From positions 1,290,889 to 1,354,888 of the forward strand of contig BCJJ01000010.1 of the NCBI GenBank assembly GCA_039545355.1: a stretch of DNA of 64,000 nt. Direction: 5' to 3'. A program made the translations under genes and the position numbers. Shown piece after piece: positions 45,223 through 56,900 of this stretch. The DNA comes from Trichosporon coremiiforme (Eukaryota; Basidiomycota; Tremellomycetes; Trichosporonales; Trichosporonaceae). How positions within the stretch are numbered: position 1 is the first letter of the stretch; each line of letters starts with the position of its first letter. Under the pieces are notes generated by a model. That model searched no databases. It saw only the letters and a program-made list of their open reading frames with translations, and was not told the DNA's origin.

Positions 45223-46254
45223 GCACTCGCTCGCGCAACTGCTCGCCTTCCATACCGTAGCCACCAAGTCCCTGCTCACACTTCGAACCCCCACTTTTTA
45301 CATTACTTTCCCCATCCCCCTCCCTCCCACCGAACTTCCGCAAAGTGGACCACCGTCCTTCGCCTCCACCGCCTTTCGTTTCGTAAAACCTGTAAATGCT
45401 TTATCAATTCAGCATGCATGCGCCAAGCACAGTGAGTAGTAATAAGCATCTGAAGCACCTCTCTGATGCATGCATTGTGCACCCAATGAGGGGCCAGGGA
45501 GTGGTGGGAGCGTGTGAGCGGTGAGCAGAGGTGGAGAGATCTCTGATGAACAACGGCGTGGTCATGAGCGCAGTCTGGCACGTCGTGGGTAGGTCGTAGT
45601 CAGTGCTACCCGGCAGTAAGGGGTCTGGAGCGTCTGCTCACGCTCAATTCGGAGGTGGATAGGCGTGCAACAAAAGAGCGAGTCTGTCCAGTGAAGTTGG
45701 CTTGCCTCGGCCAACTCGATCGGGAGTGATCGAGCAGCAGCGCCAGCGACAGCTCGCCAAGGCTCACCACACATTTTGCCCGCACTAACAAACGTCCACC
45801 GATCTCAGCGCAGTCCGGAACATGCTCGCGCTTCTCGCCTATCTTGTCTTGGGCACAGCTGAGCAGCTGTCAAGCCCCGGTCCGGTCTTAGGACTGCGAC
45901 TCAGACAGCCGAGTGAGACATTGACACTCGTACCTGGTGTGGCACGGAGGGAGCGAGCGACTCCCAACGATTCACCGTCGTCCAACGAGCGAGAGGGCGA
46001 CGATCCTGGAGTGAGGTGGCCAGGCTCGGGAGACGGCGTCAGCTCTTACGGACTGTGTGGGGATCGAGGCTGGCGAGGGTGGTGCTGTGCGTGAGTGCGG
46101 TAGTGCGAGAACGCGAAGACAGGAGGGCGGCTAGTCGGCGGTGAGCGCTTGGGATGGGGGTGTACTCGGTGTCGCCTGTCCTTGACGCCTCTTCACAGCA
46201 TCCTTCCTATTCCTCACAACTCCCCATCTCTCCTCCTCTCAACTTCTCACCACT
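45223..46254. other. Intergenic spacer
   Basis: About 1 kb between cluster gene D and the intron-dense leader of gene E. One 90-codon open frame at 45822 (MLALLAYLVLGTAEQLS) has no support beyond its length. The region near 46190-46250 is CT-rich and probably the promoter of gene E. Confidence 0.4.
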
Positions 46255-47099
46255 TCAGTCTCGACGACCAATTCGTGACGGCCTCAGTCCCACGATCAAC
46301 CTGGTGAGCTGTCGGAGTTGGTCGAAGCTGGCATCAGAATCCACTCTGAACTTCGACGACCATCCTCGAATCATCGCCAACAACGTCCACAAGTGTTCAA
46401 TCGCCTTGGTAAGCTGCCATCTTCTTTGACCTAGCTGACTCCAGACTCCCTCGCCACCTCCCAATCGTCACTCGCTGACCACACAGCCAGGGCAAATCGA
46501 CGAGGTGCCATTTCGATCCTGCAGTGAGTTGATGTACCGCCTGGACCCAACTGACAGCGCAGTCCTCCTGGTGAGCTGGTCGAAGATGTCGTCAAGCTGA
46601 CTTGCAGCCTCTCATACTACACGCAGTTCGAAACCGGCAAGGAGCACACACGCGACAGCAAGGTAGGCACTGCATGAAACGTGACCCATAAGCTTAGCCA
46701 GCTCGTTCAATCTCTACCCCACCGCGCTCGTTGAGCACCCTCCGGAGAGCATAAGTGAGCTTGACGCTCGTCGCTGATAGATGACGACCAGGTCTACGGA
46801 CAGGTTCTCGCCCCCGTGAGCTGGTCACAGATAAGCTGGAGGAAAGTCCCAGTGGCTGACGACCAGTCCCGCACACAGCCTGCGATACCTGTCGTGAGCT
46901 TCTTCCGCTACGGCACTCAAGCTGACTCGCAGTCCCAGGTGCCAACACCCGCAGTGCCTCACCTCCGCATCTCGTGAGCCGTGAACACATTGCTGGCAAG
47001 CTGACATCCAGTCTCCCCCCTCCCCCTTAAGCCCCATTCTCGGACGAGTACCGAGAGACAAGCAGTGAGCTACCACGAGCTGCGGAGCTGACCCAGACC
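46255..47099 (+). other. Intron-dense leader: ten tiny introns before gene E
   Basis: Ten candidate introns in under 800 bases: 46304-46337, 46409-46444, 46524-46562, 46571-46607, 46663-46701, 46755-46780, 46816-46846, 46894-46932, 46974-47011 and 47065-47096, lengths 26-39 nt. Most start GTGAGCT, GTAAGCT or GTAGGC and end in an AGCTGAC-type branch plus AG. Exons are 8-79 nt. From 46338 to gene E one frame stays open through nine joins (FNLYPTALVEHPPESINDDQ is typical), but no ATG lies in it and the first join would create TGA. So it is either a spliced 5' leader or an N-terminal extension whose start I cannot find. The grammar matches the minus-strand gene at 19.7-22.1 kb. Confidence 0.6.
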
Positions 47100-48523
47100 A
47101 TGTCGAGTTATACCCAGGGCTCGGGCTCTGACGCCGACACGGAATATTCTGCGGGGTACGGCTCGAGCGACAGTTCCGAGTGTGCGTGGGGCGACTTTTA
47201 CGGCAACCTCGACTCGGGCGAGTTGTACTCTGGCAGGTCCAGCGATTCGTACACCGACTCAGGCTCAGACGGCCACACTGCCGAGAGTGACGGGCACACC
47301 GGGATCAACGGACACATCGACAGCAACGGACACACCGAGATTAACGGACACGCCGAGATCAATGGGCACGCCGAGATCAACGGGCCCGAGAGCGACGGTC
47401 ACGCCCAGAGCGATGGGCAGGATGCCGACTACTCAGACAACGAACACGGCTCTGCGTACCTGCCTGCCGCGTACGGGCACATGCACATCAATGGCGCGCT
47501 GCCCGCTCTCACCCACGACAGCGACAGCGCGACGACCGACAGCCTCGCGACGATCCTGGCCGATGCGGAGCAGGAGGGAGAGGAGCTGATTGTTGTTGTG
47601 ATCCAGATGCCCACGTACGGCTCCATTGACGAGTGGATTGCTTCGGCTGTCGAGGGCGTCGAGGGTCTTCCTGCTTACGACGAGAACACGCCTCCCGTCT
47701 ACGACTTCAATGAGGCCGCGCCCGCGCAGACCAGGACTCATCCCGGGATCCAGGCGACCCAGCCCACTCAGCCCGCGGCCCAGCCCGGTCCCACCATTCC
47801 GACGAGCACGCACGGCCCCTCGTGTTCCTGCGGGGTGTGTGCAATGGTTTACTCTCCCACGCCGATTTTGACGACCACGGCGCCCCTGCCGTCGGCGGCC
47901 GAGCTGAACGTCGAGCGCCAGGCGCGTCTGGAGCGCTGGCGCGTCGCAACCTACGACAGCACCACCTACGACAGCAGCGATGTGGACGAGTTCACGCCCC
48001 TCAGCGACACCGCCGACCAGTACTGGGGCTACGCGGCTGTCGCCGCCATGAGCCACGAGGAGAACGAGCGTCGCCGCAGGCGCCGCGCCCGCCGTCGCCG
48101 CCAGGAGCCGGGCTACGAGCCCGCCACGATTGAGCGCGCGCTTGAGATCGCCCGCCGCGTTCGCGAGCTCAGCGACACGCTCGGGCCGCGCCGCACGACC
48201 TATTTCCTCCACCTCTGTTGTGAGTCCCCGCAAGCTGGCTGATGGTATTGACACTCGCAGACCTGGACGTTGTCATCGAGGGCTTCCTCATCTACCAGCT
48301 GCATATCCTGGCTGCTCTCGCCGTGCTGGCCGTCCTGGCCGGCTGTGGTCCCCGCGGCATTCTGAAGGTGGGGGTCGGGGCTTGGTGCGTCGGGGGATTC
48401 CTGCTGTGGTGCCGCGATTATTCGGAGTGGACGGGCCAGGAACAGATCGCCCGCCACGTTCAGCGTTGGGCGGTGTACTTGGACGAGCTCCGGCAGCGCG
48501 AGGCCGCCAGCAATGCCGTTTAG
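47100..48523 (+). CDS. Unrecognised repeat-rich protein with C-terminal membrane segment (cluster gene E)
   Basis: Two exons, 47100-48219 and 48261-48523, keep phase and give 460 residues from MSSYTQGSGSDADTEYSAGY. The N-terminal third is Ser/Asp/Gly-rich with a tandem repeat of about seven residues (NGHAEI, variants NGHTEI and SDGHAQ). A middle part is acidic and Pro-rich (EQEGEELIVVVIQMPTYGSI; PTQPAAQPGPTIPTSTHGPS) with one SCSCGVC motif. An Arg run (ENERRRRRRARRRRQEPGYE) precedes an amphipathic stretch and the second exon, which holds two hydrophobic segments (HILAALAVLAVLAGCG and VGVGAWCVGGFLLWC). It ends QREAASNAV. The start could be farther 5' through the intron-dense leader. No family recognised. 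An acidic tail, an Arg patch and membrane helices suggest a membrane-associated adaptor, which is only a guess. Confidence 0.7.
47287..47415 (+). repeat. 21-bp imperfect tandem repeat (NGHAEI units)
   Basis: About six to seven units of the type AACGGACACGCCGAGATCAA, differing at a few third positions. The two central copies are nearly identical, so the array is probably still expanding or contracting. Confidence 0.8.
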
Positions 48524-48748
48524 TCACTCGTCAGTGGGGCAGTCCCAAGGGCGACGAAGGTCAATACGAACCAAGCGAATGTCGAAAAGTGCGGGAAAGC
48601 GTCAAATGAAGGGCAAGTTGTACATATCATCAGCAAGAAATGTAATAAGCCAATAGTCAGTGTAATGTGAATAGTAGTTAACACCCAGTCGCCGAGCCTG
48701 CACCCCATCCGGGCTTCTGATCCACATACTGACCTGATACAACAGTGC

Positions 48749-49778
48749 TCACCGCAACCAGTCCCCCAGCGCGCTCTCGTCCTCGATGACCTCTCCGCCC
48801 TTCTCCCTCAGCTTGGCCCAGCACTCGCCCGCCTTCTCGTCGCTGATGCTCCGCGTTCCAGACAGAAGCACAGCCGTCTTAAACCCGTGCTCCGCCGCCG
48901 ATACAGCAGACGCTGAGACGCAGTAGTCGCCTGCGAGACCGACTACGAGCACCCTCTCAACGCCGCGCGCACGCAGGAAGGAGGCGAGTTCGGACGAGTC
49001 CGGGGCGGGAAGCGTCGGCGGCGGGTCGGAGGGAGAGCCCGAGGGCGTCACGTAGCCCGCAAAGGCGGAGTAAGCCTCGACCTCGGGGTGCCAGCCCTGC
49101 TGTCAACTCGCTGTTACCAAACTGGAAGTTGGATGCGTCATGCCGCCTGCCAGGGCTCGTCGTCGGGTTCCTGGAAGACTGCCAGAGACACCTGAACGAA
49201 GAGGGTACCCTTGTTGTCCAGAGCAAGTGGAAATGGTAAAGTACTCACCTTCCTGACCAGGACGCAGCCATCGCCCAACTGCTCCAGCTCTAGCCGCAGC
49301 TCAGCGTCGATCTCGATGCCCTCCGTGCCCATGACGCAGTGCGCGGGCCACAGCGTCTGCGTATACGTGTTGCCGTACGCGTTCGTCTTCTGTACCTGAG
49401 CGAACACCTCGCCGCCGGGGTGGTTCGACGCGAACGAGATGTGGTCTGGCGGATGGAAGTCCTGTCATCAGCTTTCGGATGCTCAGCGATCTAGTTGGAT
49501 GTCCTCGAGGGCCGCGTAGTGAGCTCGCGGCAGACAACAGCGGGACAGTGTATCCTTGACATGCACACCGCGAAGATGGGGAAGCGGCAAAGGGAAGAAA
49601 GGAGGACAAAGGGATGCAAAACACTTACCTGCGAAGCAACGACGACGTCCCAGTTCCGCTTCAGCAACCTCTGGATGACAGGAATCACTTCCTGTCCATG
49701 GGGGACAGCCAGCGACCCGCTGGGCGGGAGAAAGTCGTTCTGTAGGTCGACAACGATGAGTGCGGTCTTGTCTCCCAT
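48749..49778 (-). CDS. PNC1: Nicotinamidase
   Basis: Converts nicotinamide to nicotinic acid in NAD salvage and, in yeasts, relieves sirtuins from nicotinamide inhibition. Three exons, 49778-49629, 49461-49249 and 49096-48749, keep phase and give 236 residues. The start MGDKTALIVVDLQNDFLPPS carries the catalytic Asp in VVDLQNDF. Metal-site residues sit in ASQDFHPPDHISF (D-x-H...H). LWPAHCVMGTEG is the conserved WPxHC loop. The catalytic Lys is in VLVRK, at the exon 2-3 join, followed by GWHPEVEAYSAFAG. The catalytic Cys is in VVGLAGDYCVSASAVSAAEH; most homologues have GLATDYCV, so Thr is replaced by Gly. Exon 3 contains a Pro/Ser-rich loop of about 15 residues (SGSPSDPPPTLPAPDSS), common in fungal enzymes. 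Confidence 0.92.
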
Positions 49779-51336
49779 TTTGCTTAGGCTGCTGTGCTGC
49801 TCGGCAGATTCGAGACTTGCTGTTGGATGTTGGAGGGTCCGCTGGAAGCGTCGATCGCGCGGAGTAGCTCAGCCTGAACCAAGGGCAAGGGGACCGTCCA
49901 CTGCCGGCGGTCCCAACTTCCCAACTTGCTGAGCACAGGGAGAGCGGGAGCAGATGGATAGCCGGCAGGCATCTGGGTCAGGTGACCCCCACCTGGCCCG
50001 CCTGGCTGACCTGGGCGTGGCCCTTGAATGCCGCGCGCGACGCCGCGTTCAGAAAGCCGCACTTCGAAAGCCGGACTGGACCTTAGCTACAATTGCGGCG
50101 TTGCAGCCGCCGCCCGCGACTTTTTGATCAGAGAGCCGAGACGTCGAGACCGATATGTACCGATAACGACCGATCGTGACCGATTGGTATGTGGAGCGGA
50201 GGACGATCCTGCCAAGTGACAGGATGTTGCCCCTCAACTGCTCATGGGGACGCTAGGGACGAGGAACATGGGGTGGGGTAGCGCATGTTACGCTCGTCTG
50301 TCCCGCATCTCAGACAGACTGCAGAGACCGCCGCCACCTGTAACGGCATGGCGTGAGCCACCCTTCAATGGGACCCGCTGGTGGCTAAGAACCCGTGCGA
50401 TGGTTTCCGACGAGCTGATGGGGGAGAACGTCAGCCTCGGTCATCGGCGAGGCGTCAAAAAGCGTGAAGGTAGAGCTGCGCCTGTGCCATAGCTTGTGCC
50501 GGGGAAGAGGGGTGCCCCTGTGGCTTTGTGTCACTCGAAACGCTGTCAGACGTGCAACGGCATATGCCGTAGGGGATGCGTCTCCTCGATTGTCAGCGGT
50601 GGTCACCAACACCGTGGTCAGCGATGGACTGATAGCTGTTGTAGCTAGCGCTGCGAGCCCAGCTAGTCTGAACGGTCTGGGAGAGGGCGGCGATGGTCTG
50701 CCGGATCGTTGGTGCCCCAGGATCGCCGGTCTCAGATTAGCTGCGGGGGGTCTGGGTGCGGGGTCTGGCCAGCGTGCTGATAGCGGTAGCTTGTCGCTAC
50801 GCCCCTCCGACTAGTGCGCCCTTTCGAGTGCGCCCTCCGAGCAAGCGACGAGTGTGGCTTTCGTCAGCCGTTTGTCGCTTCACAGTTGTCGTCGAGCATG
50901 TGCAGCAGCCCAGCTTCCATCGATTTCAACTGCTCGGTGACTGCTCGCTGGCCGTGGTTAGAGTGTCGCCGCTCGCGTCGGTCCGTTCGCTTGGTGTTCG
51001 CTTGGTGTTCGCTTGGTGGTCTCTGCTCGCTGCGGCTGCGCTCGCGCGCTAGTTTAAACCATGACTGCATACAAACAAAACCAAATATTCCGCCACCATA
51101 CCTGGTGGCCGCACGTACTTCTGTACTCTTCTTCCGACTACTTGACTTAGGATGATACACACTGAAAATATGAATCATTTTTGCGCGTTGCTTTGCCGCT
51201 TGCGAGCCCCGCATGTCTGCACTATGCACAGAGATAGATACACACAGACTGGGTGCGGGTCGCTTGCCTACCATGTCTCATGGGGAGAACAGTTCGGCTG
51301 GCTGCGCTCGCCGCGCACGCGGCTCGCCTCGGCCGC
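49779..51336. other. Intergenic stretch between PNC1 and ACS
   Basis: About 1.56 kb, upstream of PNC1 and downstream of the acetyl-CoA synthetase gene (both minus strand). Direct repeats include CGCTTGGTGTTCGCTTGGTG near 50990. No frame shows motifs. The 250 bases next to 49778 should be the PNC1 promoter. Confidence 0.5.
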
Positions 51337-52323
51337 TTACCAGCCCATGGCCGAGTAGACCAGCTTGGTGAGGCCCTCGACGACGGTGGGGTCCTCGACG
51401 GTCGAGAGGTCGCCGATCGAGTCGGCCTCCTTGGTGACGAGCTTGCGGAGGATACGACGGACGAGCTTGCCGGAGCGGGTCTTGGGGAGAGCCTCAACAA
51501 GGAAAATCTTCTTCGGGCTAGCAAAAGGTCCAATGACCTTGCGAACCTGGATAGAGAGCTCCTTGGTGACGGCCTCGGCGCCGGCGCCGCTGGTCTCGAA
51601 CTCGGGCTTCATGGTGACGAAGGCGTACACAGCCTGACCGGTGATCTCGTCGTTTGCGCCCACGACGGCAGACTCCGAAACACCAGGGTGCAGGATCAGC
51701 GCAGACTCGACCTCAGCGGTAGAGAGACGGTGACCTGAAACGTTGATTACGTCATCAACACGACCCTTGATCCAGTAGTAACCATCCTCGTCCTTTCCTG
51801 TAAAAAGTCAGCAAAACCACCTCTTCTTCTCGATCTCTCTCGGAAAAAGAACGAACCTGCGGCGTCGCCGAAGAAGAAGTAGCCAGGGTAGGGACGCATG
51901 TACGTGTCGAGGTAGCGCTTGTGGTCCTTGTAGACGGTACGGGCGATAGAAGGCCAGGGCTTCTTGGCGGCGAGGACACCCTCGACGTCCTCACCCTCCT
52001 TCCAGGGCACCTCCTTGCCGGTAGTGGGGTCGAGGATAGTGAGGTCCATGCCGAAGAAGGGGAAGGTAGCCGAACCAGGCTTGGTGCTGGTGCAGCCGGG
52101 AAGAGGAGTGATGACGTGAGATCCAGTCTCAGTCATCCAGTAGGTGTCGACGATAGCGCACTCCTTCTTGCCGGCCCAGTCGTTGTACCAGTGCCAGGCC
52201 TCGGGGTTAATGGGCTCACCGACCGAGCCGAGGACACGGAGCGAGGAGAGGTCGTAGTTCTTGACCCAGTCCTCACCCATGCGGCGGAGGAGACGGATGG
52301 CGGTGGGGGCGGTGTAGAGCTGG

Positions 52324-52355
<32 letters not shown>

Positions 52356-53909
52356 GCGCGAGGCGTTGGGGTAGACGGGGGTCGACTCGAAGACGGTGGT
52401 GGTGGCGCCGAGGGCGAGGGGACCGTAGACGATGTAGGTGTGGCCGGTGATCCATCCGACATCGGCCATGCACGCGAAGCGGTCGTTCTCGTGAACGTCA
52501 AAGACGTACTTGACGGTGAGGTAGGCACCAAGGAGGTAGCCAGCGGTCGAGTGGACGACACCCTTGGGCTTGCCGGTCGAACCAGAGGTGTAGAGGATGA
52601 AGAGCGGGTCCTCGGCGTTCATGTGCTCGGCAGGCGAGTAGGCGGGGACCTTGGCGACCTCCTCGTCCCAGTACTTGTCACGGCCCTCAGTCATGGGGAC
52701 GTTGTTGCCGGTGCGGCGGAGAACGAGAACGTGCTCAACGAGAGGGCACTCGGCAAGGGCGGCGTCGACGATGGCCTTGGTAGCGATCGACTTGCCACCA
52801 CGGCGACCCTCGTCGGTGGTGATGAGGACCTTGCACTCGCAGTCCTGGACACGGTCGCGGAGCGACTCGGCGGAGAAACCGGCGAAGACGGCAGAGTGGA
52901 CGGCACCGATACGCGCGCACGCGAGGAACGCGGCAACGGCCTGCCAGGTCATGGGAAGGTAGACCGAGACGGCATCGCCCTTCTTGACACCGTACTCGCG
53001 GAGGACATTGGCGAGACGGCAGGTCTCGTTGAAGAGCTCGCGGTAGGTGACCTCACGGGCGTCCGAGGGCTCGTCAGCCTCGTAGATGATAGCCGCCTTG
53101 TCGGGGTTGGCGTAGAAGTGACGGTCGAGACAGTTATAGGCGGCGTTGAGGGTGCCCTCGGGGCTGTAAACGGTTAGCGACTCGGCGTACGTCACGCGGT
53201 AAAACAGTAAAACACATCATGTGACGCCACCCATGCATCAGAGTGACTAGCCCACACAGAGACCACACCGATCCGCCGGGCCCCTTCATGTGTGTAAGAC
53301 TGGCAGGGGAGACTGTCGGACTGTCTGTCCGCGAACGGACGAGATCACGAGTGCCCATGCCTCCACGCTGGATCTGACGATCGCAGCGAGCAGGCTGCGC
53401 TTACCGCGTACGAGCCCCCAAAAGTGTGGGAGACGTCGCGGAAGCTCGCGCGAGCGCTGGCAGCATGCACGGCGCACTCAGAGGCGGGCCGATGGCACAG
53501 GAACGCGGCCTGCTACTGGCTATCTAACTCAGGAGAGCGCGCATGGCAAGGTGCGGTAGTGCGAGGGGGTATTTCATGGGGCAGTCGGTGATTTGTCGGT
53601 GTCGCAAATGTGGGGCGGAAAAGAGGCAAATACTCACAACCACTGGATGTCGCCCTCCTCGAAGCCGCCGGCACGGACGGTCTTGAAGTCGGAGAACCAC
53701 GAGAGCGACTCGCGGGCCTTCTCGGCCCACCACTTGTCGCTGTCGGGGCCGATGGACTTGTCGTACTCGGTCTTGTAGGCGTTGAAGTCGGGGCCGAGCC
53801 AAGGCTTAGGACGGCCGTCCTTGCCCTGGACACGGGAGGGAGGGGGGTAGACCTTGCGGTGGTCAGCGCCGTCGGCGAGCTCGGCGTGGTGCTTCTCCTC
53901 GGTCGTCAT
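51337..53909 (-). CDS. ACS: Acetyl-CoA synthetase
   Basis: AMP-forming acetate:CoA ligase supplying cytosolic and nuclear acetyl-CoA. Three exons, 53909-53638, 53163-51857 and 51797-51337, keep phase and give 679 residues, the usual size. The N-terminus ([14 protein letters not shown]) leads into YPPPSRVQ and [13 protein letters not shown], matching the ACS N-domain. The acyl-adenylate core motif is [54 protein letters not shown] and [18 protein letters not shown] are the A4-A5 motifs with the acetate pocket. [20 protein letters not shown] and [20 protein letters not shown] form the A7-A8 hinge. The acetylated Lys sits in [16 protein letters not shown]. The first intron is 474 nt. The third exon acceptor follows TTGCTGACTTTTTACAG. 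Confidence 0.95.
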
Positions 53910-56900
53910 GATGTCTGGATGTGTATGGGGAAAGGAGGGGACGGGGTCGGTAGGGGCGCGAGGATTATATATCACGGGTGCAGCAGTGAGAGCGGCAGAA
54001 CGGGCTCGGTAGTTAGGGTGTGCGGCCCCTCAGCGAGTAGTAACAGGTGAGATGCAATGACGGTCAATTTAGGCTTAGGCGATTGTCCGGAGGCACGAGA
54101 GCAGAGGAACGTCTGTCTCGCCGGCCAGCTGCTACGTTTCCTGGGTCATCCTGGGTCCTGTCCTGGGACTGTGGCCGAGGGCGCGGGTCAAGGGGGAGGA
54201 CAGACGTCGGAGGCACAGGGACGAGGCAGCTGTCACCTAGCACGGCTTTGCGCCTGCTCGCTGGCTACTGGTATCCTCGATTGAGCTCTGGAGCCTGGAC
54301 GCGCGCTGATCAGGACTATGACACGAAAACCGAGCGCCAGGTCACAGGACGCTGGGCTTTGGGCGGGGAACGGGCAAGACGAGGAGGGGGAGGGGTTGAG
54401 AAGGGGTGAGGGCACGGCAGCAGGCGAGAGGTGACAGGGCAGGCGGTCCGAGGCAGAGTGCTGACCAAGGAGTGTGGTGTTCGCTTGGTGGCTCTCACTG
54501 TACCGTGCCGTCGAGTCGCGATCAATCGACCATAGAGAGGACGTATGATGGCCCAGGCACAGGTATGCAGTGACGCTGATTCGTTATCGCGCCCTGGGGC
54601 CGGCTGGCCTCCCAACCCCAGCAACCCCAGCATTTCTGGCATGCCAGATGACACCTGACGCATGACGCCTCAGCCTGACGCCTGACGCAGGCTCTCGTTG
54701 ACTGCCCTATCAGGCAAGAACCTCCCGCAACTGGCCGACCGGTAAGGGTCGTTACCGGCTAAGCCTCGTCTAATACGCACCGCCCGCCCAAGTCGCCCTT
54801 CGTCCCTGGCCCCGTAGACGCCCCGAACGCCTGTTCCCCTCACTCTGGCACCAACTGCCGCCAACCCGCCAGCCAACCTGCCAACCGTGCAGTCGTGGCC
54901 GCCGCTAGATCCCCCACCTGCACCTACCTGTCTGCCGAGCCCCCAAGCTCGCCCGCTGCCCGCCAGCCAGCTGCTCAGCTGCCCAGCTTGCCAGATGTCC
55001 CGACGGACTTACTCCGGTACTTACCCTGATATTATCGATTATTACAACAAGCTTCAATGATGATGGCAGTTCTCAGAATGCCATATACCAGATCTGTAGC
55101 TATTCCTCCGCCCTTCCATCAGCGAACGTCGTCGACTGCGACGGCCTTCACCCGGTCAACGTCCCCCCCCCCCCCCCGGAACAAGGCGCTGCCGGGCCTC
55201 CACCACTACACTCCGGACCATCGATCCATCTATCCATCCATCCCATCACACCAACCTCAACGGCGTATTATCCCCTGGAATTCACCGAAGACCACTAACT
55301 AATCGGTCACGGCAGTGTCAGGTCCACCCGTACCTTGTCCGCCGTCCTGAATTGAATTCTAGCGCTCTCTGCCCCCCTTGCCCCGCTCTTGACCCCAGCA
55401 TCGCGAGTAGTTTTCCGCTGCGGGGCACAGGGGGGCCCTCCCACCCACCCCCGTTTGCATGTTGAGACATGACCCCTTCCATCGCCATCCGCTGCGCGCG
55501 CCGTTACATCGCTTGCAGGCTATAACGGCTGTGCCAAGACTTTCGCCATCGTCAAAATGAACTCGGATACCCCGCCCAATGCTAGGCGTGGCGTCTTACC
55601 AATCACGAGTTGCCCCTCACGCCGCGCATGTGGGGTGGCAATAGTCAGTACTTAGATCGTCTCCTCTTCCACTTCTACTCATCCGATCGTTGCACCCGAA
55701 CAAACCCGCACCTTGGCCAAGTTCGATTCCTGCTTGAAGCCGCATTCCTCTAGCTACCCCGCAAACTGAAGCCACGCGTAGATTCAATGTCTGCACAAAC
55801 CTTGGTTCACTCTAGACGTTGCTTCAAGATTACGTGCTGAATGTGACCTATTGTTGGGCCGTGCAGATAGGCACACGTCTGTGCCAGGTTGTGCCCGGGC
55901 ATGCCGAGCGGGCGCTGAGTCCGCATAACGCCAAGAAGGTTCCTGTGAAATTCATCAGCTGTTACGATGTTGTGATGTCCATCGTCGGCTTGTCGGACGA
56001 GAACAAGGGCATGCAGGAGCAGCAGTTGACGACGGGCACGGCCAGAGCCGCACCGAAACATTCAGGCGACCAGGGTGGGGGACGGCTAGGAACGAGGTGG
56101 GGGTTTGGGGCACCGGCCAGAGTGCGTGACCCCACACGCGGGCGCGCAGACGACTCGCGACTCCTGGGATCCAGGGGATCGGGAACGAAAGTCGGCTTCG
56201 TCTAAATCTCAGATTGTCGCTTATCCGTGTAATCTGCTTCCGACCGACTCGATGGCCGGTCCGGCGATGTTGCACTTCCAGACGTTAAAGAAAGTCGAGC
56301 GCCAGAAGTCAGGCGGATGCACACCCACCCCGACATGCGTCCTTGCTCCCTCTGAAACTTACTCAAGCCGTTCAGACCAGCGTTGACGCCGTGCAGACAG
56401 GGAACTTCGTCTCCGTCGATCGACTCATCCGTTCAGGCGAGGGCAAACGCGTTCTCGTCATTAGCCGGACCACGGCGAAATTTCAGCCGTTCCTTGCGAT
56501 CGCGTGGTTGCGGTGGTTGCGGCTGGCGGCGTCGATCATCCGATACTCGTCACTGACCTACGTTCCTACGCTCCCTGGCAGGTCGAACGCCGCCATGCAT
56601 GGCCGGCAAAGCTTACCGCATGGCACGGACCTGCATAGGTCGGCGGGCGCTGGTGGAGGCCGGTGGAGGCTAAACCCAGTGTCGGAGATTCGGCGTCTTT
56701 ATGATCTCACCATATCGTGAGCACCACCTGCAGTGAGAAAGCCCGTTTTCGAATCATGATAAGGGAGAAACTGCTGTATGTGAGACGGATTTTCGAATCG
56801 CGGAGCTTCGCTAGCCAATGGGTTCTAACGCTGTGACGCTCATTTGCTGGTAGCTGCCACATCGAGAGCCGTTCACATAGTCGGTCCGCCTGATCGCCAG

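Noticed and set aside
51921..53177. A 418-codon open frame antisense to acetyl-CoA synthetase
   Set aside because: Shadow of a highly biased gene; low-complexity Gly/Val/Asp product without motifs.
55720..55740. A T-arm-like AAGTTCGATTCC as part of another tRNA
   Set aside because: No matching acceptor, D or anticodon stems around it.
55807..56205. Opposed open frames of 84 and 128 codons near 55.8-56.2 kb
   Set aside because: Both look faintly protein-like, but neither can be extended by splicing and I recognise no family; too weak to call.
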